From contig NZ_JASZYV010000003.1 of NCBI RefSeq assembly GCF_030316895.1, forward strand, positions 434,001 to 498,000: a DNA stretch of 64,000 bases, written 5' to 3'. This document shows, piece after piece, positions 20,187-31,150 of the stretch. The position numbers and the translations under genes were made by a program. Within the stretch, counting starts at the first letter, position 1; every line of letters begins with the position of its first letter. The notes beneath the pieces are model-generated. The model was not told the origin of the DNA. It saw nothing but the letters and a program-made list of their open reading frames with translations, and searched no databases. The stretch comes from Variovorax dokdonensis. GTDB lineage: Bacteria > Pseudomonadota > Gammaproteobacteria > Burkholderiales > Burkholderiaceae_C.

Positions 20187-21161
20187 ATGGACTTCAAGGA
20201 CTACTACCAGGCCTTGGGCGTCGAACGCAGCGCCTCAGAGGACGAGGTTCGCAAGGCTTACCGAAAACTTGCGCGCAAATACCACCCGGACGTCAGCAAG
20301 GAGCCGGATGCCGAGGTGCGCATGCGCGAGGTGAACGAAGCCTATGACGTGCTGCGCGACAAGGAAAAGCGCTCGGCCTACGACGCGCTGGCCGACCGCG
20401 TTGCGCAGGGCTACGGTGCCGGCGCGCAAGCCGGTGGCTTCCAGCCGCCGCCAGGCTGGGACGAAGGCTTCGAGTTCCATCAGCGATCCGGCAGGGGCGG
20501 CCCGGCCGACGATGCCGAGTTCAGCGAGTTCTTCTCCTCGCTGTTCGGCCAGGCCCAGCGTCGCGGCGCAGCCCGCCAGAACTTCCGCGCGCGCGGCGAG
20601 GACCACCATGCGGCCATCGAGATCTCGCTGGAAGACGCCCTCAAGGGCGCAGAGCGCGAGATCACGCTGCGCGCCATGGAGCTTGACGCGCAGGGCCAGC
20701 CGCAGTTCGTGCCGCGCACGCTGCAGGTCAAGATTCCTCCCGGCGTCGGGCCGGGCCAGTACATCCGGCTGGCCGGACAGGGCATGCCCGGCCACGGCGG
20801 CGAGCCGGCCGGCGACCTGTACCTCGAAGTGCGCATCGCGCCGCACAAGCTGTACCGCGTGGAAGGCCGAGACCTGTACATGACGCTGCCGGTGACGCCC
20901 AGCGAAGCGGCGCTCGGCGCCCAGGCCAAGGTGCCCACGCCCGCCGGCGGTGTCGTCGAGGTCTCGGTGCCGAAGAACGCCCGCAACGGCCTCAAGCTGC
21001 GACTCAAGGGTCGCGGGCTGGCCGGCAAGACGCCGGGCGATCTCTACCTGCTGATCGACATCGTCCTGCCGCCTGCCGACAGCGACGCGGTGCGCCAGGC
21101 CTACGAGGCGTTGGCCAGCGCCAGCGCACGCTTCGATCCGCGCAGCCATCTGGGCGTCTGA
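20187..21161 (+). CDS. cbpA: DnaJ-family curved-DNA-binding co-chaperone CbpA
   Basis: The protein has 324 residues. The J domain spans residues 1-70 with the DnaK-stimulating HPD in KYHPDVSKE. A Gly/Phe-rich linker follows, then two C-terminal substrate-binding beta domains, without the zinc-finger region of DnaJ. This layout is that of CbpA. It stimulates DnaK and in enterobacteria also coats DNA in stationary phase. The modulator gene cbpM follows 18 bp downstream, a conserved pairing that supports the assignment. Confidence 0.94.
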   Translation: MDFKDYYQALGVERSASEDEVRKAYRKLARKYHPDVSKEPDAEVRMREVNEAYDVLRDKEKRSAYDALADRVAQGYGAGAQAGGFQPPPGWDEGFEFHQRSGRGGPADDAEFSEFFSSLFGQAQRRGAARQNFRARGEDHHAAIEISLEDALKGAEREITLRAMELDAQGQPQFVPRTLQVKIPPGVGPGQYIRLAGQGMPGHGGEPAGDLYLEVRIAPHKLYRVEGRDLYMTLPVTPSEAALGAQAKVPTPAGGVVEVSVPKNARNGLKLRLKGRGLAGKTPGDLYLLIDIVLPPADSDAVRQAYEALASASARFDPRSHLGV

Positions 21162-21179
21162 TAAACGCGAGAGCAAGCC

Positions 21180-21506
21180 ATGGTCACCATCAAGCACAGC
21201 TTTACCGCCACCGTCGTCGATGACCGGGGCGTCCTGGTCGCCGAAGAACTGGCGCATGCATGCGGCGCCGAGGTCGAATGGGTGGTCGAATTGGTCGAGA
21301 TCGGACTGCTGCAGGCCGAAAGCGACGCTTCATCGCCCGCGCAATGGCGCTTTGCCAGCAGCGCCTTGCAATGCGCCCTGGAGGCGCGCCGCCTGCAGCG
21401 CGACTTCGGCGTCGGCGTCGATGCGGCGGCGCTCATCATCGACCTGCAGCGCGAGATTCGCCGCCTGAAGGCGGTGGTGCACAGCGAAGGAATTCATCTG
21501 CGCTGA
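21180..21506 (+). CDS. cbpM: Chaperone modulator CbpM
   Basis: The protein has 108 residues with a MerR-like helical fold, including the LVEIGLLQ segment. CbpM binds the J domain of CbpA and blocks its action on DnaK and its DNA binding. The identification rests on size, the MerR-like pattern and direct linkage to cbpA 18 bp upstream. The C terminus holds a heptad-like region (LIIDLQREIRRLKAVV) that may be a short coiled coil. Confidence 0.86.
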   Translation: MVTIKHSFTATVVDDRGVLVAEELAHACGAEVEWVVELVEIGLLQAESDASSPAQWRFASSALQCALEARRLQRDFGVGVDAAALIIDLQREIRRLKAVVHSEGIHLR

Positions 21507-21541
21507 AGCCGGCGACGGCGTACCGGCTGGCGTCTGCCTGG

Positions 21542-21727
21542 TCAGGAGCGGGATTCGGCAAGCCACTCCCGCACCGCCGTCACATGGTCGCCCACCTCGG
21601 CGAGCGCCTGGTGCAACTGCGAGTCCGTGCAGCCCAGTTGCGCGCACCAGTATTTCAACTCGATCGGGTCCATGCCATTGATTCGCCCCGGGTCGAGCGG
21701 GTGGAAGGTCTTCGGGTCCTCGTTCAT
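21542..21727 (-). CDS. DUF3606 small protein
   Basis: The protein has 61 residues starting MNEDPKTFHPLDPGRINGMD. The pattern of a short acidic leader, then RINxxDxxELxYW and a second helix with VGDHVxAVREWL, is that of DUF3606. AAGGAGAA lies at good distance from the ATG. The fold is predicted helical and small enough to be a helix-turn-helix or regulatory peptide, but no function is known to me. It converges with cbpM and is followed on the same strand by mmsB 60 bp away, without evidence of linkage. Confidence 0.8.
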   Translation of the reverse strand: MNEDPKTFHPLDPGRINGMDPIELKYWCAQLGCTDSQLHQALAEVGDHVTAVREWLAESRS

Positions 21728-21787
21728 GGAAGTTCTCCTTCGAGATGGCCGCAGGATACGCCCGCAGCCGGGACCTGACTGTTGACC

Positions 21788-22687
21788 TTACGCAGGCTTT
21801 TGCAGCGACTTCAGCACGCTCGAGAAATCCAGCGCGCCATGTCCCGCAAGGCTGTGCGCCGCATACAGGTTGCGCGCCAGCCCGCCGAGCGGCGTCGCGG
21901 CCTTCACGGCCATGGCGTTTTCCTGCGCGAGGCCCAGGTCCTTGAGCATGAGGTCGGTGCCGAAGCCGCCGGCGTAGTTCTTCGATGCGGGCGCAGTCTC
22001 CATCACGCCGGGCATGGGGTTGTATTTTTCCAGCGCCCAGTTGCCGCCCGAGCTGCGGCGCATGATCTCCGACAGCACCTTGGGATCGAGCCCGTTGGCC
22101 ACGCCCAATGCCAGCGCCTCGCTGGTGCCGATCATGAGGATGCCCAGCAGCATGTTGTTGCAGATCTTGGCGGTCTGCCCGGCCCCGGCTTCGCCGGCAT
22201 GAAAGATGTTGGCGCCCATCTTTTCCAGCACGGGCCGGGCGCGCTCCAGATCGGCCGGGGCGCCGCCCACCATGAAGGTCAGCGTGCCGGCGATGGCACC
22301 GCCGGTGCCACCCGAAACCGGCGCATCGATCATCGCGATGCCGCGTGCCGCCGCTGCTTGCGCCACCTTGCGCGACGTGGCCGCGGCGATGGTGCTGCTG
22401 TCGATCAGGAGCGCGCCGGCGCGAATGTGCTCCAGCAGTCCGGCCTTGCCTTCGCCGCCCAGGAACAGCGCTTCCACGTGCGCGCTGGCCGGCAGCATGC
22501 TCACCACGATCTCGGCATCGGCCACCGCCGCCTGAGCCGACGCCGCGATGGCCACACCGTCGGCCGCCAGCTTTTCGCAGGCGGAAGCCGACAGGTCGAA
22601 GGCGGCAACGTGGTGGCCGGCCTTGTGCAGGTTCAGCGCCATCGGGCCACCCATGTTGCCCAGGCCGATGAAGGCGATCTTGCTCAT
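21788..22687 (-). CDS. mmsB: 3-hydroxyisobutyrate dehydrogenase
   Basis: The enzyme oxidises 3-hydroxyisobutyrate to methylmalonate semialdehyde with NAD in valine degradation. The protein has 299 residues. The N terminus KIAFIGLGNMGGPMALNLH is the dinucleotide-binding and family motif. The substrate-binding block is DAPVSGGTGGAIAGTL, and the catalytic lysine is expected in GQTAKICNNM. It is the last gene of the cluster after the hydrolase (45-bp gap) and the acyl-CoA dehydrogenase, which gives the order expected for valine catabolism. Confidence 0.93.
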   Translation of the reverse strand: MSKIAFIGLGNMGGPMALNLHKAGHHVAAFDLSASACEKLAADGVAIAASAQAAVADAEIVVSMLPASAHVEALFLGGEGKAGLLEHIRAGALLIDSSTIAAATSRKVAQAAAARGIAMIDAPVSGGTGGAIAGTLTFMVGGAPADLERARPVLEKMGANIFHAGEAGAGQTAKICNNMLLGILMIGTSEALALGVANGLDPKVLSEIMRRSSGGNWALEKYNPMPGVMETAPASKNYAGGFGTDLMLKDLGLAQENAMAVKAATPLGGLARNLYAAHSLAGHGALDFSSVLKSLQKPA

Positions 22688-22732
22688 GTCTTTGTCTCCG
22701 TTGAAGTCTTTGTCTTGAAGTGAAGGCGCCGC

Positions 22733-23848
22733 TCAGGGCAGCACGGCCAGTTCGTCCGGCATCTCGCCGCGCACGCGAAGGTGGTCCCGCACGAACTCCG
22801 GCGTGATGTCTTCCAGCCGTGCGGGCTTCCATTGCGGATTGCGGTCCTTGTCGATCAGCACCGCGCGGATGCCTTCGGCGAAATCGTGGTGCGCGCAAAA
22901 GCCAAGCGACGCCCAGTACTCGAGCCGGAACACTTCGGCCAGCGACATGTGCAGCACGCGCTGCCAGAGCGCGAAGGTGACGGCGGCCGACGAAGGAGCG
23001 CCCTTCGAAAAGGCCTGCGCCGCGTTCTGCAGCCATGCGTCTTCACTCTTGAAATCGCGCAGCCTGTGCGCGATGTCGAGCAGGTCTTCGCCGGCCATGA
23101 GGGACTGGATGGTGTCGTAGTGCTCGCGCAGCCTGGAAGCCGGCTGCGTCGCGCCCTCGCCCGCACGCGCCAGCAGGCGCGAGAGTTCGGCTCGGTCGGG
23201 CGCCGATTCACCCTTCCAGCTTGTCTGGGCAATGGCAGCGAACACGTCGCCCTTGGCTGCCTGCGGCACCAGGTGATCGGCCAGGCCGACGAACAGCGCG
23301 TCGGCCGCGTTGATCTGCGCCGCCGTCAGCGCCAGGAAGAGGCCCGTACGGCCAGGCATGCGGCGCAGGAACCAACTGCCGCCCACGTCGGGGTACAGGC
23401 CGATGTTGATCTCGGGCATGGCCACGCGGCTGCCTTCGGTCACCACCCGGTGCGAGCAGCCGGCCATCAGCCCCACGCCCCCGCCCATGACGATGCCGTG
23501 GCCCCAGCACAGGAGCGGCTTGGGATAGGTGTGGATGAGGTAGTCGAGCTCGTATTCCTCGCGGAAGAAGTCTTCGGCGTAGGTGTTGCGCTCGGCGCCG
23601 CATTCGCGCAGCGTGGTGTAGAGCTGGCGCAGGTCGCCGCCCGCGCAGAAGGCTTTTTCGCCCGCGGCCTGCAGCATCACGCCGGCAATGCCGGTGTCGT
23701 TGGCCCAGGCGTTGAGCTTGGGCCACAGAAGGCGAACCATGTCGACGGACAGCGCATTGAGCGCGGCCGGCGCATTGAGGGTGGCGATGCCGAAGCGGTG
23801 GCCGCTGGCGGTGTGGATTTCTTCGAAGAGAACGACGGATTCAGTCAT
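22733..23848 (-). CDS. 3-hydroxyisobutyryl-CoA hydrolase (enoyl-CoA hydratase/isomerase family)
   Basis: The protein has 371 residues, longer than ordinary crotonases (~260) and the length of HIBYL-CoA hydrolases. The crotonase oxyanion-hole segments are AFCAGGDLRQLY and GHGIVMGGGVGLMAGC. The acidic catalytic residues are expected in AMPEINIGLYPDVGGSWFL. The enzyme releases free 3-hydroxyisobutyrate for MmsB, the gene directly downstream. The start lies 15 bp from the stop of the acyl-CoA dehydrogenase gene. Confidence 0.9.
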   Translation of the reverse strand: MTESVVLFEEIHTASGHRFGIATLNAPAALNALSVDMVRLLWPKLNAWANDTGIAGVMLQAAGEKAFCAGGDLRQLYTTLRECGAERNTYAEDFFREEYELDYLIHTYPKPLLCWGHGIVMGGGVGLMAGCSHRVVTEGSRVAMPEINIGLYPDVGGSWFLRRMPGRTGLFLALTAAQINAADALFVGLADHLVPQAAKGDVFAAIAQTSWKGESAPDRAELSRLLARAGEGATQPASRLREHYDTIQSLMAGEDLLDIAHRLRDFKSEDAWLQNAAQAFSKGAPSSAAVTFALWQRVLHMSLAEVFRLEYWASLGFCAHHDFAEGIRAVLIDKDRNPQWKPARLEDITPEFVRDHLRVRGEMPDELAVLP

Positions 23849-23863
23849 TGAGAAAGCATTGGG

Positions 23864-25018
<1,155 letters not shown>

Positions 25019-25437
25019 GTCTTGTTGTCTTCGGTTGGCGAGTGGCTTGGGCTCTAGCGTGGCGCGTGCGTGGCGCGTGCGTGGCGCGTGCGTGGCGCGT
25101 GCGTGGCAGGGGATTGCCGTGGCGGGCTCATACGCGGGTGGTCGATGCCGAAAGCATCGACGCCGCTGCGGTGCTCGGCTTCGGGGGCTGCATCGCGGAA
25201 CTCACTCCGCGAGCTGCGCCCGCTGCGTTCAGACATGAGTCAGAGGTTGAAGCGCGCAAGATGCTCTTGCACGCATGCCCCCGAAGCCTGCGCTTCTCGC
25301 CACCCGCGAAATCACCCACCACGGCAATCCCCTGCCACGCGTCAAGCGAGTGTCGCATCCGGCCGCCGAGCGACCGAGGCGCGTACAGCGGAAGCAGGCC
25401 TGGGCTTTCCCGCACAACGCAGCTCCCGCAACGAGCC
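25019..25437. repeat. Repeat-rich spacer with 11-bp tandem array and a 22-bp inverted repeat
   Basis: No gene is seen in these 419 bp. From 25059 to 25102 the unit GTGGCGCGTGC is repeated four times without change. At 25101-25122 and 25319-25340 lie perfect 22-bp inverted arms, 196 bp apart. Inside them the pairing continues imperfectly, with CGCGGGTGG and GGCTTCGGGGGC blocks on opposite strands. The transcript could fold into a long imperfect hairpin, or the block could be the relic of a small mobile element. It interrupts a metabolic operon between mmsA and the acyl-CoA dehydrogenase gene. Confidence 0.75.
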
Positions 25438-26961
25438 TTACTTCAGGCTGATCGTCGTGTTCACCCCGTGCGACACGGTCGAATCGTCGAACCAGCGCTG
25501 CGTGACCGTCTTGGTCTGCGTGTAGAACAGCACCACCTGCTTGCCGTAGGGGCCCAGGTCGCCCAGCTTGGAGGCCCGCGAACCGGTGAACGAGAACATG
25601 GGCACCGGCACCGGGATCGGCACGTTGATCCCCACCTGGCCCACGTCGATGTCTTCCTGGAACTTGCGCGCCGCCGCGCCCGACTGCGTGAAGATCGCCG
25701 TGCCGTTGCCGTTGGGGTTGGCGTTGATGAGTTCGATCGCTTCGTCGATGTGCTCGGCGCCCACCAGGCACAGCACCGGCCCGAAGATCTCCTGCTCGTA
25801 GATCGACATGCCCGGCTTCACGTCGGCGAAGATGGTCGGTCCGACAAAGTTGCCCTTCTCGTAGCCCGGCACGGTCGGCTTGCGGCCATCGAGGGCCAGG
25901 GTCGCACCTTCGCTCACGCCGCGATCGATGAAGCCCGAAACCCGATCGTGGGCCGCGCAAGAAACCAGCGGCCCCACGTCCACGCCCTTGTCCACGCCCG
26001 CGCCCACCTTCAGCGTCTTGGCCTTGGCCACCAGGTCGGGCACCCAGTTGCGCGCCTCACCCACCAGCACCGCCACCGACACCGCCATGCAGCGCTGCCC
26101 CGCCGCGCCGAAGGCCGCACCGGCCAATGCATTGAGCGTCTGCTCCTTGTTGGCGTCGGGCATCACGATGGCGTGGTTCTTGGCGCCCATCATGCATTGC
26201 ACCCGCTTGCCGGCCAGCGACGCGCGGTTGTAGACCAGCGTGCCGACCTTGGTCGAACCCACGAAACTGATCGCCTTGATGTCCTGGTGATCGCAGATCG
26301 CGTTGACCACCGACTCGCCGCCGTGCACGACGTTGAGCACGCCCGGCGGAATGCCGGCTTCGAGCGCGAGCTCGCAAAGGCGCATGGTCACCATCGGGTC
26401 CTGCTCGGAAGGCTTGAGCACGAAGGTGTTGCCGCAGGCGATCGCCATCGGGAACATCCACAGCGGAATCATGGCCGGGAAGTTGAACGGCGTGATGCCC
26501 GCGCACACGCCCAGCGGCTGCAGCACGGAATAGGTGTCGACGCCGTTGGCCACGTTGTTGGCCAGCTCGCCCAGTTGCAGGTTGCCGATGCCGGCGGCGT
26601 GCTCCACCACTTCCAGGCCGCGGAACACGTCGCCTTCGGCGTCAGGCAAGGTCTTGCCCTGTTCTGCGGTGAGGATCGCGGCCAGCTCACTCATGTTTTC
26701 GCGGATGAGCTGCTGGTACTTGAGGAACACGCGCGAGCGCGCGCCGATGGGCGTCTTGCGCCAGGTCTTGAAGGCCTCCTTGGCGCTGGCGACGGCGGCG
26801 TTCACCTCGTCCTCGGTGGCAAAGGGCACACGGGCCAGCACTTCCTGCGTGGCCGGGTTGACGATGTCGCGCCATTCGCTGGTCTTCGACTCGACGAACT
26901 GGCCGCCGATCAAGAGCTTGACGGTGGCGACCTGCGCCTTGGGGGTGGTGGTGGCGTCCAT
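25438..26961 (-). CDS. mmsA: CoA-acylating methylmalonate-semialdehyde dehydrogenase
   Basis: The enzyme converts methylmalonate semialdehyde to propionyl-CoA with NAD and CoA. The protein has 507 residues from ATG 26961 ([20 protein letters not shown]). The aldehyde-dehydrogenase fold is evident. GSTKVGT is the NAD-binding turn, and [12 protein letters not shown] carries the nucleophilic cysteine. [20 protein letters not shown] is the family-typical stretch. It heads the valine catabolic cluster and is divergent from the LysR gene across a 144-bp promoter region. Confidence 0.94.
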   Translation of the reverse strand: MDATTTPKAQVATVKLLIGGQFVESKTSEWRDIVNPATQEVLARVPFATEDEVNAAVASAKEAFKTWRKTPIGARSRVFLKYQQLIRENMSELAAILTAEQGKTLPDAEGDVFRGLEVVEHAAGIGNLQLGELANNVANGVDTYSVLQPLGVCAGITPFNFPAMIPLWMFPMAIACGNTFVLKPSEQDPMVTMRLCELALEAGIPPGVLNVVHGGESVVNAICDHQDIKAISFVGSTKVGTLVYNRASLAGKRVQCMMGAKNHAIVMPDANKEQTLNALAGAAFGAAGQRCMAVSVAVLVGEARNWVPDLVAKAKTLKVGAGVDKGVDVGPLVSCAAHDRVSGFIDRGVSEGATLALDGRKPTVPGYEKGNFVGPTIFADVKPGMSIYEQEIFGPVLCLVGAEHIDEAIELINANPNGNGTAIFTQSGAAARKFQEDIDVGQVGINVPIPVPVPMFSFTGSRASKLGDLGPYGKQVVLFYTQTKTVTQRWFDDSTVSHGVNTTISLK

Positions 26962-27080
26962 GAAATTTGTCTCCGGAACAGTTCGGTGTGATGCGTGCGC
27001 GCAAAGAGGGAAAGCACACGGCAGGCAAGCATCGTAGCTTTGCAGATTTGCCATAACAATACCCAAATGTGCATCATTGA

Positions 27081-27096
27081 TCTGCAAATTTGCAGA
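27081..27096. promoter_or_regulatory. Perfect 16-bp palindrome, candidate LysR operator
   Basis: TCTGCAAATTTGCAGA is a perfect palindrome. It lies in the mmsA-lysR promoter region, 10 bp before the LysR start codon. A related half site, TTTGCAG, occurs at about 27040-27046, nearer mmsA. LysR proteins typically bind T-N11-A dyads and repress their own gene while activating the divergent operon. The placement fits that model. Confidence 0.6.
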
Positions 27097-27105
27097 CACT
27101 CGACC

Positions 27106-27996
27106 ATGGACTGGGACAACCTGCGGTACTTCCTCGAACTCGCGCGCGCGGGCACGCTTGTGAGCGCGGCACGCCGGCTTGGGGTGGACCACACCACCGT
27201 GGCGCGGCGAATCCAGGCGCTGGAAAAGGAAATGGACAGCGCCCTCTTCTCGCGCGAAGCCGGCGGCCACCGGCTGACCGAAGCCGGCCGCCGGCTGCAG
27301 CCGCAGGTGGAAGCCATGGAGCAGGCGTTTCGCGCGGTCGAAAGCGCCGCGCCGCACACCCCCGATGCGGGCCTGTCGGGTCTGGTGCGCATCGGTGCGA
27401 CCGAGGGCTTCGGGACGGCGATCCTCGCGCCGCACCTGGCGCGCTTCGCGCAGGCGCATCCCAAGCTGGTGATCGACCTGCTTGCCATGCCCCGGCTGGT
27501 GCACCTGTCTCGGCGCGAGGCCGACATCGTCATCTCGCTCGAACGTCCGGCGCGCGGGCCGGTGCTCGTCACGCGGCTGACCGACTACACGCTGCGTCTC
27601 TACGCCGCGCACGAGTACCTGGCGGAGCGCCCGCCCATCGCAAGCCGCGAAGACCTGCGCGGCCACAGCTTCATCAGCTACGTCGACGACCTGCTGTTCA
27701 GCAAGGAACTGCAATACCTGGACGAACTGCATCGCCCCGACGCCTTTGCGCTGCGCAGCACCAGCGTGCTTGCGCAGCACCGGGCCGTGGCAGCCGGTGC
27801 GGGCATTGCGGTCCTGCCCGCCTTCCTGGGCGACGAGGACCCTCGCCTGCAGACCCTGCTGCCCGAGCAGGCGCATTTCACGCGCACCTTCTGGATGTCC
27901 ATGCCGGCCGAAGCCAAGCAGTTGAGCCGCATGCAGGCGGTCTGGGCGTTCCTGCGCCAGATCGCCGCCGACGAGCGTGAACGCCTGCTGAAGTAG
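27106..27996 (+). CDS. LysR-family transcriptional regulator of the valine cluster
   Basis: The protein has 296 residues from ATG 27106 ([16 protein letters not shown]). The N-terminal winged HTH shows [20 protein letters not shown], and the C-terminal ~200 residues form the effector-binding domain. A longer in-frame start at 26995 is rejected because it would run through the palindromic operator. Divergence from mmsA suggests control of the mms operon by a valine-pathway intermediate, which is an inference. Confidence 0.9.
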   Translation: MDWDNLRYFLELARAGTLVSAARRLGVDHTTVARRIQALEKEMDSALFSREAGGHRLTEAGRRLQPQVEAMEQAFRAVESAAPHTPDAGLSGLVRIGATEGFGTAILAPHLARFAQAHPKLVIDLLAMPRLVHLSRREADIVISLERPARGPVLVTRLTDYTLRLYAAHEYLAERPPIASREDLRGHSFISYVDDLLFSKELQYLDELHRPDAFALRSTSVLAQHRAVAAGAGIAVLPAFLGDEDPRLQTLLPEQAHFTRTFWMSMPAEAKQLSRMQAVWAFLRQIAADERERLLK

Positions 27997-28153
27997 TGAT
28001 GGCCGGCGCCTTCAAAAGGCGCACATGCAGGCGGGAAAGTCGCGCCTCGGCCGGCGCGTGAACGTCCTACAGACACCGCCTGGCCCCTCGTGGAGGATCG
28101 ACCACAAAGGCGAGGAACGCGGGCCGTACAGCTTCACGTTCCGACTCTTCGAC

Positions 28154-30253
28154 ATGAACCCAGCCAGCCCAGAAGCCCAGCCGGCGGTCGCCCCCGATCC
28201 GGCCGCCCCACCAAAGCCAGCCATGCGTCCCCGCTGGCAGCGGGTCACGCTGGCCGTGATGCTCACGCTGGTGCTGCTTGTTGCCACCTTCTTCGTGGTG
28301 GCCGCCACCTTCGATTGGAACCGTGCGCGCCCGTGGATCGAACAGCGGGTGAGCGAGGCCACCGGCCGCAGCCTGAAGATCAACGGCGACCTGCAATTGC
28401 AATGGACGCGCGGCGGCAAGGACCAAGGCGGCTGGCGCTCATGGGTGCCATGGCCGCATCTCAAGGCCCATAATCTTCAGTTCGGGAATGCCCAGTGGAG
28501 CGAGTCGGGCAAGAACATGGCCGAGCTGAGTTCGCTCAGCATCTCGCTCAATCCGCTGCCCCTCATGCGGCGCACGATCCTGATCACCGAACTGGAGCTG
28601 GACGGGCCCCAGGTGGTGTTGGAGCGCCAGGCCGATGGCCGCAACAACTGGACCTTCGATACGCCGCCCAAGGATGCTTCCAAAACGGGCAGTGGCAAGC
28701 CCTGGGGATTCGAGGTCGAGCGGTTGATCCTGAAAAAGGGCGGTCTGCGTTACGACGACGACAAGCTCAGGATGGACTTCAACCTCGCGCTCGACACCAT
28801 CGACGACGCGGGCGCCGGGCCCTACGGCGTTCGCTGGAAGCTGGACGGCACCTATCGCCAGGCCAAGCTCGAAGGCGAAGGCCAGGCCGGGCAGGTGCTG
28901 GACCTCACCGACAGGGACACGCCCTTCCCCATTCAGGCCAAGGTTCGCGCCGGCCGCACGCGCGCGCAGGTCGAAGGCACGCTGCTGCGCCCGACTTCGC
29001 TCGCCGGCATGGACCTGAAGCTGCAGCTGTCGGGCCAGAGCATGGCCGATCTCTACGAGCTGACCGGCGTCACCCTGCCTAAGACCGCGCCCTACACAAC
29101 CCAGGGCCGCCTTGTCGGTCGGCTGGCCGACGGCAACCAGAAGAGCTGGACCTATCGCGACTTCACCGGAAAGATGGGTTCCAGCGACATTGCCGGCACG
29201 CTCGAATACCTCATGCGTGAGCCGCGGCCGCTGCTGCGCGGCAAGGTGCGATCCAAGCTTCTTCGCTTCGACGACCTGGGTCCGTTGATCGGCGCAGGCC
29301 CGTCGAGCACCCAGTCGGAGTTCGAGGAAAAGAAGGAGAAGCAGCCTGGCAACCGCGTGTTGCCGGTGGCCGACTTCGACACCGACAGTTGGGGGGCGAT
29401 GGACGCGGATGTGGTGGTCGACGGCGATCGCATCGTGCGCGACGAAGACCTGCCGATCAATTCGCTGCATGCCAAGCTCAACCTCGACAACAAGGTGCTT
29501 TCGCTCAAGCCGCTCAACTTCGGCGTGGCCGGCGGGACGCTGGGCTCGGACATCCAGCTGGACGCGCGCAGCGGGACCATCGCGGCCGACACGCGCATGC
29601 GCATCCGCGCCCTGCAGCTGTCCAAGCTGTTCCCAAAACTGGAGGACACCAAGGGCAGCCTGGGTCAGCTCAACGGCAGCATCGCGCTTTCAGGCAAGGG
29701 CAACGACATCGCGACCATGCTCGGCGGTGCCGATGGCGAGGTGAAGGCCCTGGTCAGCAAGGGCACGCTGAGCAAGTTCGTGCTCGAAGCGATGGGCCTG
29801 AACATCGGCAGCGTGGTCATGACACGCCTGTTCGGCGACGAGCAGATCCAGCTCAACTGCCTGGCCGCCCGTTTCGACGTGAAGGACGGCTTGATGCGCA
29901 CCGATGCCTTCGTGCTCGATACGAGCGAGTCGCGCGTGGAGATCAAGGGCACCGTCAGCCTCAAGACCGAGGAAATGAACCTGGACATGGTGCCCACCAA
30001 CAAGAAGCTGCGCCTGCTTTCGCTGCGCGCGCCACTGCACGTGCGCGGCAACTTCGCCGATCCGGCGGTCAGCATCGACGCGCCCACGGTCGCACTCAAG
30101 CTCGGCGCCGCCGCCGCCCTGGCTGCCGCGGCGCCCATTGCGGCGCTCGTGCCGCTGACGAGCCTGAACCTGGGCGACGACGAGGAGTTCACTGGCTGCC
30201 GAGACCTGCTGCGCGCGGCCGCCGGTAGCGCCCAGGCGCCCAAGGCACGCTGA
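28154..30253 (+). CDS. AsmA family protein
   Basis: The protein has 699 residues. One transmembrane helix near residues 30-55 (VTLAVMLTLVLLVATFFVVA) anchors it in the inner membrane. A long periplasmic beta-rich region follows, starting with the family-typical FDWNRARPWIEQRVSEATGR. Near the C terminus is an alanine-rich hydrophobic stretch (about residues 650-675). AsmA-like proteins form bridges moving phospholipids between the membranes or affect outer-membrane assembly. The start MNPASPEAQ at 28154 gives a short proline-rich cytoplasmic tail; earlier starts back to 28025 lack support. Confidence 0.88.
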   Translation: MNPASPEAQPAVAPDPAAPPKPAMRPRWQRVTLAVMLTLVLLVATFFVVAATFDWNRARPWIEQRVSEATGRSLKINGDLQLQWTRGGKDQGGWRSWVPWPHLKAHNLQFGNAQWSESGKNMAELSSLSISLNPLPLMRRTILITELELDGPQVVLERQADGRNNWTFDTPPKDASKTGSGKPWGFEVERLILKKGGLRYDDDKLRMDFNLALDTIDDAGAGPYGVRWKLDGTYRQAKLEGEGQAGQVLDLTDRDTPFPIQAKVRAGRTRAQVEGTLLRPTSLAGMDLKLQLSGQSMADLYELTGVTLPKTAPYTTQGRLVGRLADGNQKSWTYRDFTGKMGSSDIAGTLEYLMREPRPLLRGKVRSKLLRFDDLGPLIGAGPSSTQSEFEEKKEKQPGNRVLPVADFDTDSWGAMDADVVVDGDRIVRDEDLPINSLHAKLNLDNKVLSLKPLNFGVAGGTLGSDIQLDARSGTIAADTRMRIRALQLSKLFPKLEDTKGSLGQLNGSIALSGKGNDIATMLGGADGEVKALVSKGTLSKFVLEAMGLNIGSVVMTRLFGDEQIQLNCLAARFDVKDGLMRTDAFVLDTSESRVEIKGTVSLKTEEMNLDMVPTNKKLRLLSLRAPLHVRGNFADPAVSIDAPTVALKLGAAAALAAAAPIAALVPLTSLNLGDDEEFTGCRDLLRAAAGSAQAPKAR

Positions 30254-30345
30254 TCTTCGGGCCGCCTACTCCAAACGACCAGTAGGAACAAAGCGCTACA
30301 TGTGATTACATTTCTTGACGGCATTTGCCGTTTCGAGGAGTGGTG

Positions 30346-31122
30346 GTGTTCGCAAGTCTCCAGACAGCCCGCGACAAGGCGGCCTACGAAAAGAAGTTCA
30401 TGACCAACATTGAAGAGAACCTGTTCATGGGTTCCTTCAAGTCGTTCGACGATGCGCGCCAGAACGTGCCCGCCTCCCACGCGGGCGGCTACGACAACGC
30501 GGCGGGCGCCAAGACCATGTACAGCCACCAGATCTACAACTGGGACTACCCGGCCCTGTTCTGGATCGGCGACTCGATTCACCGCGGCATGCGGCGCATC
30601 TTCGACCTCGGCGGGCACGTGGGGATCAAGTTCTACGCCTTCGGGCGCGTGCTGGACTTTCCGGCGGACCTGAGCTGGACGGTGTGCGACGTGCCCGGCG
30701 TGGCGCAAACCGGCCGCGAGCTGGCGGCCGAGCGTGGGGCGGGCCCCAAGCTGCGCTTCTGTACCGACTGGCGCGAGGCGGACGGCACCGACGTGCTGCT
30801 CATCTCGGGCGCCCTGCAGTACCTGCCCACCACCCTGGGCGAAATCCTCCAGGGCCTGGCGCGCAAGCCGCGCCGCGTCATCCTCAACACGACCGCCATG
30901 CACGGTCAGCGGACCATCTTCACCCACAACAGCATCGGCATCGGCATCTGCCCCTACCGCATCCAGTTGCAGGACGAGATCCAGCAGGACCTGGTGCAGG
31001 CCGGCTACCGGCGCAAGGATTCCTGGATCAACGAAGGCAAGCCGATCCAGGTGCCCTTCGTCGAAGGTGGAGATGGCGCCTATTACGGCGGCATGTGCTT
31101 CGACCTGAAAGCGCCGGACTGA
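30346..31122 (+). CDS. TIGR04325-type putative methyltransferase
   Basis: The protein has about 258 residues. The N-terminal part holds NWDYPALFWI, and the core RRIFDLGGHVGIKFYAF looks like an S-adenosylmethionine-binding glycine motif (DLGGHVG). These features match the LIC12133-type family usually found in surface-polysaccharide loci. GAGGAG at 30335-30340 precedes three consecutive GTG codons, and the third (30346) gives the best spacing. It stands between AsmA and a sensor kinase, outside any sugar cluster, so its acceptor is unknown. Confidence 0.75.
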   Translation: MFASLQTARDKAAYEKKFMTNIEENLFMGSFKSFDDARQNVPASHAGGYDNAAGAKTMYSHQIYNWDYPALFWIGDSIHRGMRRIFDLGGHVGIKFYAFGRVLDFPADLSWTVCDVPGVAQTGRELAAERGAGPKLRFCTDWREADGTDVLLISGALQYLPTTLGEILQGLARKPRRVILNTTAMHGQRTIFTHNSIGIGICPYRIQLQDEIQQDLVQAGYRRKDSWINEGKPIQVPFVEGGDGAYYGGMCFDLKAPD

Positions 31123-31150
31123 TCGGCGCGAGCCACCGCACCGCCGGGCA

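Noticed and set aside
25059..25102. CRISPR array
   Set aside because: The 11-bp units are directly adjacent, without spacers or cas genes.
25042..26991. 649-codon plus-strand frame opposite mmsA
   Set aside because: Antisense shadow of mmsA. Its translation is histidine/arginine-rich without motifs.
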